This document shows, piece by piece, positions 52,705 to 63,108 of a stretch of 64,000 nt of DNA (within the stretch, counting starts at the first letter, position 1; each line of letters opens with the position of its first letter). The notes under the pieces were generated by a model. It was not told the origin of the DNA and ran no database searches. It saw only the letters and a program-made list of their open reading frames with translations. The DNA is taken from contig CAYVWB010000018.1 of NCBI GenBank assembly GCA_964455395.1, forward strand, positions 1 to 64,000, read 5' to 3'. The stretch comes from CAYVWB01 sp964455395. Lineage in GTDB: Bacteria > Desulfobacterota > Desulfovibrionia > Desulfovibrionales > Desulfovibrionaceae. A program made the position numbers and the translations under genes.

Positions 52705-55700
52705 CTAGCCCTCCCGCATGAGCGCGGCGATTTCCTCGCGGATGATCCGGGCGGCGGCGCGCGCCGATTCGCTTTCGATGAGATCGCTCATCTCCTGGCG
52801 CAATCGGGCGGCGAGCACGTTCCAGTCTTCATGCCGCAGGGTCTTGCGCTCCAGAGACTCGATGCCCTCGCGCAACACGCGCTCCAGCTGGTGGGTGAGG
52901 TTGTCCACCAAGCTTTCGTAGAGCGGCGAGTCCTCGGCGAGGGAAGCGCTCAAGCGTTCGTCCACGGCCTCGCGCACGGAGTGACGCACAGCCTCGGTGA
53001 CGGGTCGCGCGTCCATGCGAGCGTCCACATCGCGCTGCAAGACGTCGCGCAGGGCCGGCATCTTGTCCTCCAACGCCTCGGAAGCGGCTTCGCGCAGGGC
53101 GGCTCCCCGGGGCCGGACCTCCTCGCGCATGACCTCCAGGCGCTCGCGCAATGCGGCATCCACGTCGCTGGTCAGCTGGTCCATGCGGACATCGAGGGCG
53201 GCGGCAAGCGCGCTGTCAATCTCCGTGGAAGCGGCCGCACGCAGTTCTTCGGCCAGGGAGGCGCGCAAATCCTGCAGATGGGCGTGCAGCCCACCGTTGA
53301 CCGCTGCGGCGGCGCGCTCTATGAGGATATCTTCCTTCTCGGCGAGTTTGTCCTCGACTTGATGCGCAAGGCTCCGCTCCACATCGTCGCGCGCTTCGGC
53401 CACGGCAGGGGTGAGCTTCTCCTCGATAGTCGCTGCGAGGTCGTCGAAACTCGGGGTGCGCGCCTGGAGCGCCTCCAGTCGGCTCTCGATCTGGCTGACG
53501 ACGTCTTCGTGGGTGGGAAGGTTCTCGCGGAAAGCCTCGGCGGCGGCGGCGAGACGGCGTTCCACGTGGCTTTCCATCTCGTCGTGGGTGGCGAGGCCCT
53601 CGCGGAAGGCCTGCGCGGCGGCGGCGAGGCGCGATTCGATCTGCCCGGCGACGTCTTCGTACGTAAGAAGGCGTTGGTCGAGGCGTCCCACCTCCGCAGC
53701 GAGGCGTTCGTCCACCATGGAGGAGGCGGCGTCGCGATCGAGCGCGCTCTCGCGGAGGGACTCCAGGGCGTCGCGCATGGAGTCCGCAAGGCTCTGGAGC
53801 TCGCCGCGGCGTTCCATGGCGTCCTCGGCGAGACGCACTTCCAGCGTGGAGCGGACGACGCCTTCGGGCGTGACGCTTTCCTCGATGGCGGAGTGGATGG
53901 CTTCCCGTACGGTATCGGAGACGGGCTGTTCGGCCATGCGCTCCAAGGCCTGTTCCAAAGTCTGGTTGATGCGCGCTTCCAAGGCGATGTCGTCCATGCG
54001 GGCCGACTCGGTGACCTTGTCCAGTCGGTCTTCGAGGCGTTGCATGAACTCGCCTTCCGGCGCCAGCAAGGCTTCAGCGTCGCGGCGCAACGCCGTGCGC
54101 AGTCCCTCCGGCGCGGCGTCCGGATTGGTGAGGGAATTCGAGAGGACATCCAGCGCGGCCTGCAGGTTGGCGACGTCTTCCGAGGTGTTCTCCGCCTGGC
54201 GTTGCAAGGCGGCTTCAGTAGCGCTTTCGCGAGCTGCGAGTTCATCACGGAGGTGGCGCTTGAGTTCGTCCATGGCGGCGCCGAGCCGCTTGCCGACCAA
54301 GCCGCCTTCAGCCACGGCTTCTTCCAGGCTGGTGGTGACAAGCGCGCTGACCGCGTTCACGTCCAAGGTCTCCGCCGCCACGAGCGCTTTCACCTTGGCA
54401 TCCAGATCGCCGAAGGCTTCGAGCTTGGCGCGTTGCGCCTCCATGGCCTCGCGTTGTGATTCCACGGTTTCGCCTTGCGTCCGCAGGCTGTCTTGCTGCT
54501 CCTCAAGGGTCTGTTGAATTCGCTGCAGGACGGAGCCCTGATCTCCCAGGCTGGAGCGGGCGTCCTCCAAGGATTCACGGAGCGACTTGGCGCCTTCCTC
54601 CAGCGTGACGAAGCGTTGCTCTTCCTCCTCGCTGAGGCCCATGGCTTCCTCCACGCCGAGGAGTTTCTGGTCCATCATGGCGGCGATGCCGCCCTCTTCA
54701 CCGAGCTCCGAGTCGAGTTTGGAAGCTGTTTCCGCGGCGGTTTTCTCCAGTTCCTGAACCCCTTCCTTCATGGAGGCGAATTCTCGTTCGACCTGTGCGA
54801 GAGATTCGGAAAGGGCCTTGGCAGAGTCCTTGTTTTCGCGGATATCGCGTTCGAAATCAGCCAGTTTCGTCTCGATGCTCTTTTCGTGGGCGCCCAGTTT
54901 CACCTCCAGAGCGTGGATGGCCGTATCCTTCATATCAACGTTTCTGGAGAGATCCGTCACACGCTCGCTCAAACTCTCGACAGGAGCGGTCTTTTCCTGC
55001 AACGCCTTCTCCAACGCGGCCAGCTTCTCGGCCGCCGAGGCCTTGGCCGCTTGCTCGGCCTCCTCGGCTTGTTTGGCCTGCTGGGCCGCGGCTTCCTCGG
55101 CCTCCTTGGCCTTCTGGGCGGCGGCTTCCTCGGCTTGTTTGGCCTTCTGGGCGGCGGCTTCCTCGGCTTCCTTGGCCTTTTCGAGGGCTTCGGTCTGGGC
55201 TTTCTCCAGCGCGGCGACCTTCTCGTTGAGGGCGGCGAATTCCTTGCCCTTTTCCTCCAGAGTCGTGGTGAGCGCGGCCAGCTTCTCGGCCGTCTCGGCC
55301 GCCGAGGCCTTGGCCGCTTGCTCGGCNNNNNNNNNNNNNNNNNNNNNNNNNNNNNNNNNNNNNNNNNNNNNNNNNNNNNNNNNNNNNNNNNNNNNNNNNN
55401 NNNNNNNNNNNNNNNNNNNNNNNNNNGCGCGGCCAGCTTCTCGGCCGTCTCGGCCGCCGAGGCCTTGGCCGCTTGCTCGGCTTCCTCGGCTTGTTTGGCC
55501 TGCTGGGCCGCGGCTTCCTCGGCCTCCTTGGCTTGCTGGGCGGCGGCTTCCTCGGCCTCCTTGGCCTTCTGGGCGGCGGCTTCCTCGGCTTGTTTGGCCT
55601 GCTGGGCGGCCGCTTCCTCGGCTTCCTTGGCCTGCTGGGCGGCGGCTTCCTCGGCTTGTTTGGCCTTTTCGAGGGCTTCGGTCTGGGCTTTCTCCAGCGC

Positions 55701-57767
55701 GTCGACCTTCTCGTTGAGGGTGGCGAGTTTGTCCTCCAGGGTCTTGAGCGCTTCGGGATCGACGTTCTGTTGTACGGCGGTGTCCGCCTGGGCTGCCTGG
55801 GCTGCCTGGGTTGCCTGGGCTGCTTGGACGGCGGCGGCGAGGGAGGCGATCTGCGCTTCGGCGTCGTTCAGGCGCGTCTGGAGTGCAGACGTTACGTCGT
55901 TGGCGTGCGCTTCGAGATCCGGGGGCCCTGCCGAATGTTCGGGGGCGTCGGCCGTGGCGGGAACGTCCGGGATATGGTGCGTTTCTGGAGCTTCGGTGGC
56001 TGCAGCGGCTGTGACGGGCGCTTTTTCCGGAGGCGGCGGCGTTTGAGTCGGCGCAGACGGTGGCGGCATGGGGATGAGGGTTTGTTCTGGCGCTTCGAAC
56101 ATGGCGTCTTCGATTTCCAGATCCACGACATCCTGTTCGTCGGCGTGGTCGTCCGGGTCCAATTCCTCGGCTTGCGCTGCTGCGACTTCCTGCGCGCGCT
56201 GCGCTTCCTCGTCCTCGGCGGTGTTGAGGAAATTGGCGGCGATGGCGTCCAGGTCGTCGAAGCTCTGACTGAGGTCGATGAGGTCGTCATCCGCGACGGG
56301 TTGCGTTTCCGTTGCAGGCGGCGCGCCCGGCTCCACGATGTCCGCGAAGTCGAGCTCGATGGTTTCGTCGTCCTCGAGATTGTCTTCCAGATCCCCGCCC
56401 GCCACGGGTTCGATGTCAGCATCGGCGCCGAGGGCGAGCTCGTTTTCGCTCTCGAAGTCGGCGAGGTCCGCATCGCCGACGAATTGTGTCTCGCCCATGG
56501 CGAAGTCATCCGCTTCGAACGAGGTTGCAGCCGGGGCGGCGGCGTCATCAGGGAGGTCGAGATTCGAAATGAGGTCGTCGAGTCCGGCGACATCGATCTC
56601 GTCTGCTGCATCTATATCGTCATGATCTGGCTGCAGATCGCCTTCCGGTTCGGCCTCCACCACGCCGAAGTCGTCTTCAGGGGCGCTTTCCGTCGCGCCG
56701 AAGTCTTCCTCTGCGGCGCGGGCTGGTTGTGCGAAGAAGTCTTCGGCTTCATCTTCGAAATCCGGCAGGGTGATTTCATCGTCCGCACTTTCGGAGTCGT
56801 CTTCCGCATCCAGACCGAAGTCTTCGAGATCCGAGAGCTCCAGTTCGTCGGCGGCGCCGGCGGCCCGCGGCGCGGCGGCTTTGGGTCCGAGCTCTTCGAC
56901 ATCAGTGAGTTCGATGACGTCATCGTCGTCATCCTGGAAGGCGGCGGCGCTTGCAGCGGCGTCGGGCATGGCGTGGTCCTCATCGCCGAGGAGGTCGTCC
57001 GCGACGCCCTCTTCTTCGCCGAGCAGGTCATCAAGACCCGAGATGTCCAGGTCTTCATCGGCGTCGAAGGCGTCGTCGTTGTCATCGTCATCGGCGCCGA
57101 GGTCGAGGGTGAGGCCGCCGTCGGCGTCGAGGGCGAAGTCGTCTTCGCCGTGGCTGTCGCGCGGGGAGAGGACGGTGGTGGCGGCGAGATCGAGGTCGTC
57201 CTCGTCGTCGTCGAGGGCGATGTCGTCCAGGTCGCCGAAGGAGAGTTCATCGTCGCCTGAGGCGTCGGCGCGGGCCGGCGCGACTTCGTCCATGAGCGCG
57301 TCGAGATCGAGGTCGTCGTCCATGGCGTCATCCGCCGCCGCGGCGTGGGTGGCGTCAGCCGCGCCGCCGCCGGGTTCTTCGACGATGTCGAGCTCGTTGA
57401 GCTCCATGATATCGAAGTCCGCCTCGTCGCCATCGTCGGCTGGAGCAGGCCTGCGGCTGCTGCTTGCGGCGGTCGGGTCGTCGAGGTCGTCGAGGTCGTC
57501 GAGGTCGGTCAGGTCGAGGTCGTCATCCAGGGAGGCGTCGGCGCTGTCGGCGGCTTCGCCATACGCGCTGCGCGTCCGTGGGTTGCGCGCGTCACTCGTG
57601 TCATCCATGGCGACGTCGTCTGCGAAGAGGTCATCGATTTCCTGATCGAAGCTCAGTTCGAGTTCGGAGGCGTCGATGTCGAAATCCGCGTCGCCGCGGC
57701 CTTGTTCCACGACGTCGTCCAGTTCGATGACGTCGTCGTTCGAGTCCATTTCCGGCGTCTTGGGCAT
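52705..57767 (-). CDS. Giant acidic coiled-coil protein (spans assembly gap)
   Basis: A very large protein that I do not recognise, read from 57767 to 52705 across a run of N (55327-55426). Joining the two identical 55-base flanks keeps the frame and gives 1635 residues. Residues 1 to about 620 are extremely acidic and probably disordered (VIELDDVVEQ, ELELSFDQEIDDLF, many DD/ED runs). Next come Ala/Gln-rich coiled coil and 11-residue repeats of the type KEAEEAAAQQA (hendecads). The C-terminal half is long coiled coil with 25-residue repeats (THDEMESHVERRLAAAAEAF), ending ARIIREEIAALMREG. There is no signal peptide or membrane helix. A cytoplasmic scaffold or polar organiser is a guess. TAGGTG precedes the ATG. 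Confidence 0.8.
55327..55426. other. Assembly gap (100 N) between identical 55-base ends
   Basis: The 55 bases before the gap (55272-55326) are identical to the 55 after it (55427-55481). This is what two contigs sharing a k-mer of 55 would look like. Collapsing them leaves the coding frame intact. Confidence 0.95.
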
Positions 57768-58013
57768 GCGTCACCTACCGTGTTCGCCTGCATCGATATC
57801 GATGTACTGTTAAGCCCACGCCCCTTTTCCGGCGGCGGTGGACAGTTGGCGCGGCTTGGGCGCGAGGGCCCGCGCGCCCGGGGCGCGTCTTGTCGTAAAG
57901 CGGCAAGAAAACCTTGTCCTTACACGCTCCCGATAGAAACACACTTTGGCGAGATGCGCAAGGGATTCCGCAATCTTATGCAGCATGTGGCGACTGCGCG
58001 ACAGCAGAGCTTC

Positions 58014-58820
58014 TCACGCGCCGCCGCCAGGGCCGTACTTCTCAAAATAACCCCTTGGCGTCACAAGAAAATTACCCAGCCGTCGTGTTGCTTCCGAGCC
58101 CACGATCAGCACTGTCAGCATGTCCACCGTCGAAGTCGCCAGCGTCGCCAGCGTCGCCATCTGCACGGACTGCTCTTCCCGGTAGCCTTGGCGCACCACG
58201 CCCACGCACGTCCCACCCGGTCGGTATTCGCCGAGGATGGCCACCGCGCGATCCAGCAATTCGGGACGACCGCGGGATCGCGGATTGTAGAGGCCCAGCA
58301 CGAACCCGCCTTGCGCTGCGCACCGCAACCGGTGTTCGATGCGCTCCCAGGGGGTGAGGCGGTCGCTGAGGCTGACTGTGGCGAAGTCGTGCATGAGGGG
58401 CGCGCCGAGCAACGCCGCCGCCGCCGTGATGGAGGTGACCCCCGGCACGACTTCGATCTCCACGACATCCATGAAACCCTGCTCATGCGCCAATTCGATG
58501 ACGAGGCCAGCCATGCCGTAGACGCCCGCGTCCCCTCCGCTGACCACCGCAGACGGTCGACCGGCCGCGGCGGCCTCCAGCGCCGCCATGCAGCGGGCGG
58601 CTTCGCCGGTCATGCCGGTGCTCACCCGGGTCTTGCCCTCCAGAAGCGCCGGGGGAAGGAGATCCAGATAACGGCCATAGCCGGCCACCACCTCCGCTGC
58701 AGCGAGAGCGGCTTCCGCCTGGTGGGTGAGCTGCGCTGCGCCGCCGGGGCCGGTGGAGACCACCCAGCACGGCGTGCGGGCCGCAGGAGATTCTTCGGGA
58801 GAAGCAGTTACGGGAGCCAT
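58014..58820 (-). CDS. cobJ: Precorrin-3B C17-methyltransferase
   Basis: CobJ/CbiH family methyltransferase, 268 residues. It adds the C17 methyl and contracts the corrin ring in cobalamin synthesis (anaerobic route expected). Motifs include VVSTGPGGAAQLTHQAEAAL, VVAGYGRYLDLL, RPSAVVSGGDAGVYGMAGLV, IEVVPGVTSITAAAALLGAP, GFVLGLYNPRSRGRPELL and FLVTPRGYFEKYG. The ATG at 58820 lies inside the end of cbiG (13-bp overlap). It is the last gene of a four-gene tetrapyrrole operon. The N-terminal 17 residues before CWVVSTGP are a short extension. Confidence 0.93.
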   Translation of the reverse strand: MAPVTASPEESPAARTPCWVVSTGPGGAAQLTHQAEAALAAAEVVAGYGRYLDLLPPALLEGKTRVSTGMTGEAARCMAALEAAAAGRPSAVVSGGDAGVYGMAGLVIELAHEQGFMDVVEIEVVPGVTSITAAAALLGAPLMHDFATVSLSDRLTPWERIEHRLRCAAQGGFVLGLYNPRSRGRPELLDRAVAILGEYRPGGTCVGVVRQGYREEQSVQMATLATLATSTVDMLTVLIVGSEATRRLGNFLVTPRGYFEKYGPGGGA

Positions 58821-60024
58821 GGGGATTGCACCTTGGAGGGCGCCGCCAACGCGATGGTGACGGAACCGCGCACGAGTTTCTCCAGGACGAGGCGCGCGCC
58901 GGGACCGGGCCGGCGCATGGCCAGCGCAAGGGCCGCGGCTTCGCAGACGCTGGGCGCGCCGATCTTCGCCGCGACGCGGCTGGAGGGGTTGGGGACGTCG
59001 ATGACTTGAAGCGCGCGTTGGGGAAAGAAGCGGATGGGGACGCCCATCGCCTCGGCCAGCGCCAGCAAACCCGGCTCCTCCTGTTTGATGTCGATGGAAG
59101 CGAGGCCCTGCACTGCCGTTACGGGGACGCCGGTCTGCTGCAAGGCGTCCTCCAGAGCGGACAACAGCGCAGACAGGGGAACCCCCTTGCGACACCCGAC
59201 TCCCACGCACACGACAGGCGGAATGAGCCAGAGCGCCCCGGGGCGTTCACAGACGGCTCGGCGGCGCTCGTCCACGACAACCGCCGCGCCGGCAGCCTCG
59301 CGGCCCTCCGCGCCTTCGGGGGCGTTCCCCGCGAGCAGCGCGTCGAGTCGCTCATGGTCGTCGATGCGCGTGAACCATTGTTCTTCGGCAGGGCTCAGGG
59401 GGAGTCGGCGTTCCGGATCATGAAGGAAAACCCGCCGTGGCGGGGTCGCGAGCAGAGCAGCGCTTACGACCTTGATGGGCTCCAGGGNNNNNNNNNNGCC
59501 TGCTGAGCGAGGAGGTCGATGGCGGGGACGCCGGCGGTGTCCGTGGCCGTGGTGATGACGGCTTCGCCCTCCAGGATTGCTGCGACCCGCCGGGCCAGAG
59601 CATTGGCGCCGCCCAGGTGCCCGGAGAGCAGACTGATGGCGAAGCGGCCCGCCTGGTCGCAGACCACCACGGCGGGGTCCGTCTGCTTGTTCACCAGAAG
59701 CGGGGCGATGATGCGCGTCACCACGCCTGTCGCGCAGAAGCAGATGTGGGCGTCGAATGCGCTCCAGGCCTCGGGCAGCGCCATGCCCAGGGTCTCGAAG
59801 GGCTCGGCTTCCGGGAACGCGGAGGCCAACGTCCCCGAGACCCGCAGGGAGACGCGCACAGGGGCGGCGACCTCATCGCGCGCAGCGGCCAGCTTCGGGG
59901 GCGCGGCCAGCGCCGTGGCCAGCCGACAGGCCGTCTCGGCGCCCTGGGGCGTGATCGCCCAGACAGCGACGCGGCCGAGGGAGTCCGAGGGCCCGCAAGG
60001 GGCCGAGACGGCGGGCTCGGGCAT
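58808..60024 (-). CDS. cbiG: Cobalt-precorrin 5A hydrolase (interrupted by 10 N)
   Basis: CbiG, which opens the delta-lactone of cobalt-precorrin 5A. The N-terminal part (60024 to 59499) has VAVWAITPQGAETACRLATA, FDAHICFCATGVVTRIIAPL, VVVCDQAGRFAISLLSGHLG and AIDLLAQQ. After the N run (59488-59497) the frame resumes with LEPIKVVSAALLATPPRRV and continues without a stop through VVCVGVGCRKGVPLSALLSA and FFPQRALQVIDVPNPSSRVA to 58808. The two parts differ in frame only because 10 N is a placeholder; the true gap must leave remainder 2 on division by 3. By family comparison only a few residues are missing. The gene starts 12 bp after hemL and overlaps cobJ. Confidence 0.9.
59488..59497. other. 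Assembly gap (10 N)
   Basis: Ten N inside cbiG. Frame analysis on both sides shows the real length is not 10; lengths such as 11, 14 or 17 would restore the frame. Confidence 0.9.
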
Positions 60025-60036
60025 GGCGTCAGCGCG

Positions 60037-61305
60037 TCAGAAGGTCACGGCTTTGGCGGCGGTGAGCAGCGCTTCGAGTTCCCGCTCTCCATGCGCGAAG
60101 GAGACCATGGCGCACTCGTAGCCGGAGGGCGCCAGGTAGATTCCCTGGTCGCGCATCTGGCGGTAGAACGTTGCGTAGAGGTCGGCGTCGGCGGTCTTGG
60201 CCGAGGCGAAGTCCGTTACCGCGGTGTCCGTAAAGAAGACGGTGAACATGGACGCCAGGGTGTTGACCTGCACGGGGACGCCCTTTTCACGAAGGATGTC
60301 GCCCAAGGCTTCGGCCGTGGCTTTGGTGCGCGCTTCCAGGCCCTCGTAATTCTGGAGTTTGAGCGCCTTGAGCACGGCGTGGCCGGCGGCCATGGCCACG
60401 GGATTCCCGGAAAGGGTGCCAGCCTGGTAGACGTCGCCGCAGGGCGCGATGCGCTCCATGTGTTGGCGTTTGCCGCCGTAGGCGCCCACGGGCATGCCGC
60501 CGCCGATGATCTTGCCCAGGGTGGTGAGGTCCGGGGTGACGCCGTAGCGGCCTTGGGCGCCGCCGTAGCTCAGCCGGAACCCCGTGATGACTTCATCGAA
60601 GATGAGCAGGGCGCCGAATTGGTCGCAGAGGTCGCGCAGGCCCTGAAGGAAGCCCTCCGCCGGGGGCACGAGACCCATGTTGCCGGCCATGGGCTCCACG
60701 ATGATGGCGGCGATCTCTTCCGGACAGCACTCGAAGTGTTTCCGGACGACTTCCAGGTTGTTGTAAGGCGCGAGCAGGGTGTCCGCCACGGTGGCTGCGG
60801 GCACGCCCGGGGCGCCGGGGATGGAGAGCGTGGCCAACCCGGAGCCGGCGGCCGCGAGGAAGGCGTCCGCGTGGCCGTGGTAGCAGCCTTCGAACTTGAC
60901 GACCTTGGCGCGCCCGGTGACGCCGCGGGCCAGCCGCAGCGCGCTCATGGTGGCTTCCGTGCCGGAGTTGACCATGCGCGCCATCTCCACGCCGGGCATG
61001 GCCTCGCACAGGCCTTCGGCAAGGAGCACCTCGGCTTCACAAGGAGCGCCGAAGCTGGCGCCGAGCTGAAGCGCCTCCATGGCCGCACGGGTCACTTCGG
61101 GGTGGGCGTGGCCCAGGATGAGGGGCCCCCAGCTCATCACGTAGTCCACGTAGGTTTTGCCGTCCACGTCGGTGATGTGGGCGCCGGCGGCTTTCTCGAT
61201 GAACAAGGGGTCGGCCTGCACGCTCAGGCAGGCGCGCACGGGGCTGTTCACCCCGCCGGGAATGCGCGCCTGGGCGCGCTGGAAGAGCGCGTTCGACTTC
61301 TCCAT
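60037..61305 (-). CDS. hemL: Glutamate-1-semialdehyde 2,1-aminomutase
   Basis: HemL, 422 residues, a PLP enzyme that makes 5-aminolevulinate, the start of all tetrapyrroles. Family motifs are ARIPGGVNSPVRA near the N-terminus, DVDGKTYVDYVMSWGPLILG, NSGTEATMSALRLAR, KFEGCYHGHAD, LIFDEVITGFR, the PLP lysine in LTTLGKIIGGGMPVGAYGG, and AGTLSGNPVAMAAG. The ATG at 61305 has AAGGA; the upstream 20 codons of open frame are not protein-like. The downstream cbiG starts after 12 bp, and the siroheme decarboxylase-like gene lies 61 bp upstream on the same strand. Confidence 0.96.
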   Translation of the reverse strand: MEKSNALFQRAQARIPGGVNSPVRACLSVQADPLFIEKAAGAHITDVDGKTYVDYVMSWGPLILGHAHPEVTRAAMEALQLGASFGAPCEAEVLLAEGLCEAMPGVEMARMVNSGTEATMSALRLARGVTGRAKVVKFEGCYHGHADAFLAAAGSGLATLSIPGAPGVPAATVADTLLAPYNNLEVVRKHFECCPEEIAAIIVEPMAGNMGLVPPAEGFLQGLRDLCDQFGALLIFDEVITGFRLSYGGAQGRYGVTPDLTTLGKIIGGGMPVGAYGGKRQHMERIAPCGDVYQAGTLSGNPVAMAAGHAVLKALKLQNYEGLEARTKATAEALGDILREKGVPVQVNTLASMFTVFFTDTAVTDFASAKTADADLYATFYRQMRDQGIYLAPSGYECAMVSFAHGERELEALLTAAKAVTF

Positions 61306-61366
61306 GACACTGTCCTTTTCTGCGTTTCGGGGATTGTTCGGGGGAACCGGCGCGCGTTGACGCATT

Positions 61367-61873
61367 CTAGAAGTAAGTCATCGAGGACTTCTTCAGCTCG
61401 CGCACGCTGTAGAGCAAGGCGTAGTCTGTCAAACTCGTGGCTTCGCTCAGCTCCTGCACCACGCGACGGCAGTCGTCGTGGTCGCGGCCGTGGACCATGG
61501 TGAAGAGCGCATAGGGCCACGCCGCTTGGCCGGCGGATGCGGGGTCGCACAGATGCTCGGGCGGCGGTCGGTGGTAGCAGTGGGAGACGCTCGAGTGTTC
61601 AGCCATGCGTTCGCCGGCGGCGTCGCGGGCGGCTTCGTCGTCGCAACGCCACGCCACCATGACGTTGCCGCCGTAGCCGGCTTTCTGGTGCTTGAGGGAG
61701 GCGCCGTAGCGGCGGATGACGCCCTCGTCGATGAGGCGCTGGAGCAGGCTGATGACTTCGGCTTCGCTCACGCCCACTTTCTCGGCGATGCGCGCGTAGG
61801 GTTGCGGGTCGTCCGGCAGATCGCCTTGCGCCTCGCGCAGAATGGCGCGTTCCGTGTCGGTGAATTCTGGCAT
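61367..61873 (-). CDS. Siroheme decarboxylase subunit (AhbA/AhbB family)
   Basis: 168-residue Lrp/AsnC-like protein. The N-terminal helix-turn-helix (about 3-60) resembles AsnC regulators, but the rest matches AhbA/AhbB (NirDL-type) siroheme decarboxylases: YGASLKHQKAGYGGNVMVAW, VSHCYHRPP, and PYALFTMVHGRDHDDCRRVV. These enzymes convert siroheme to 12,18-didecarboxysiroheme in the alternative heme pathway of sulfate reducers. The His residues in SHCYH and MVHGRDH sit where catalytic residues are reported. Position directly before hemL supports this role rather than transcription control. A partner subunit is not in the window, and I cannot tell AhbA from AhbB. Confidence 0.85.
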   Translation of the reverse strand: MPEFTDTERAILREAQGDLPDDPQPYARIAEKVGVSEAEVISLLQRLIDEGVIRRYGASLKHQKAGYGGNVMVAWRCDDEAARDAAGERMAEHSSVSHCYHRPPPEHLCDPASAGQAAWPYALFTMVHGRDHDDCRRVVQELSEATSLTDYALLYSVRELKKSSMTYF

Positions 61874-61880
61874 GGCTGGG

Positions 61881-61916
61881 GGTGTCGCTGAAGGTGTCGC
61901 TGAGGGTGTCGCTGGC
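61881..61916. repeat. 12-bp tandem repeat, three units
   Basis: Three 12-bp units of the form GGTGTCGCTGAA / GGTGTCGCTGAG / GGTGTCGCTGGC lie just upstream of the siroheme decarboxylase-like gene, in its leader. They are not in a called reading frame. They could affect translation of the operon, but no known motif is matched. Confidence 0.6.
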
Positions 61917-62106
61917 GGGAAGCGCCGACGCGTTCACACGGCTGTACCAGCATGCGCGCCGACCTGGCAAGCGGAGCAAGCGGAAACAGACCGGTCGGGA
62001 CAAACCGAGCTGGGACGCGCGCCTCTTGCCACGCCGCCAGGGGAGGTCTACCATGCCGCATGCATCGACCACCCTTTCCGCCACCCTTTCCGCCAGAGGA
62101 CGCCTC

Positions 62107-63108
62107 ATGAACATCGCCGTGATGGGCGCAGGCAGCTGGGGCGCGGCCCTGGCAGACCTGCTGGGCCGCAAGGGACTCTCCGTACGCCTGTGGATGCGCC
62201 GCGCCGAACAAGCCCGCGAGCTCGCTGAACGCCGCACCAACGAAGCGTATCTCCCGGGAGTCGCCCTCTCCGACAACATCCAGCCCACCACGGCCTTGGA
62301 CGAGGCCCTCCGCGACGCCGCCTTCGTCCTGCTGGCCGTGCCAGCGCAGGCCATGCGCGCTTTTCTGACGGACCTTGCGCCCCACCTTCCCGCAATGGGC
62401 CAGCAGCGGCCCATCCTCGTCTGCGCCAGCAAAGGCGTGGAAGCCGAGCGCGGTTGCGTCATGCATCAGGCGGCGCAGGAAGTCCTGGGGACGGACCACG
62501 TCTTCGCCATGCTCTCGGGACCCTCCTTCGCCATGGAAGTGGCCAAAGGCGCCCCCACGGCCGTGGCGCTGGGCTGCGCCGACGCCGAGGCCGCGCGCAT
62601 GCTCCAGGAAACCTTCGCCACGCCGACATTCCGCGTCTACACCAACCCGGATATCATGGGCGTGGAACTGGGCGGCGCGATGAAGAACGTCATGGCCATC
62701 GCCGTGGGGCTCTCGGACGGGCTCGGGTTCGGGGAAAACGCCCGCGCCGCGCTCATCACCCGGGGTCTCGCCGAGATGAGCCGGCTGGGCGCAGCCCTGG
62801 GAGGCCAAGCGCGCACGCTGACAGGGCTCGCCGGCCTGGGCGACCTGGTGCTGACCTGCACGGGGGACCTCTCCCGTAACCGCACCGTGGGCTTGCGGCT
62901 GGGTCGCGGGGAGCGCCTGGACGACATCCTGGACTCCCTGGGCCACGTGGCCGAAGGCGTGATGACCACCCGCGCCATGCGCGCACTGGCGCAACGCCAT
63001 GGCGTGGAGCTGCCCATCACGGCGGCGGTCTTCGGCATCCTGCACGAGAACCGCCCCCCCCGGGAGGTGGTGGTGGAACTGATGACGCGCCCCCTCAAGG
63101 AGGAATAG
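62107..63108 (+). CDS. gpsA: Glycerol-3-phosphate dehydrogenase (NAD(P)+)
   Basis: GpsA, 333 residues. It reduces dihydroxyacetone phosphate to sn-glycerol-3-phosphate for phospholipid synthesis. The NAD-binding start is IAVMGAGSWGAALADLLGRK. Other motifs are LLAVPAQAMRAFL, LVCASKGVE, AMLSGPSFAMEVAKGAPTAV, the catalytic Lys region VELGGAMKNVMAIAVGLSDG, GLAGLGDLVLTCTGDLSRNR and VAEGVMTTRAM. The ATG at 62107 is preceded by GAGGA. It stands alone, divergent from the tetrapyrrole operon, with an AT-richer region after it. Confidence 0.96.
   Translation: MNIAVMGAGSWGAALADLLGRKGLSVRLWMRRAEQARELAERRTNEAYLPGVALSDNIQPTTALDEALRDAAFVLLAVPAQAMRAFLTDLAPHLPAMGQQRPILVCASKGVEAERGCVMHQAAQEVLGTDHVFAMLSGPSFAMEVAKGAPTAVALGCADAEAARMLQETFATPTFRVYTNPDIMGVELGGAMKNVMAIAVGLSDGLGFGENARAALITRGLAEMSRLGAALGGQARTLTGLAGLGDLVLTCTGDLSRNRTVGLRLGRGERLDDILDSLGHVAEGVMTTRAMRALAQRHGVELPITAAVFGILHENRPPREVVVELMTRPLKEE

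Noticed and set aside
55473..57260. A 595-codon plus-strand frame opposite the giant acidic protein
   Set aside because: It is the complement of the acidic Asp/Glu codons (Val/Leu/Ile-rich) and has no plausible start; the minus-strand gene has a ribosome-binding site and repeat logic.
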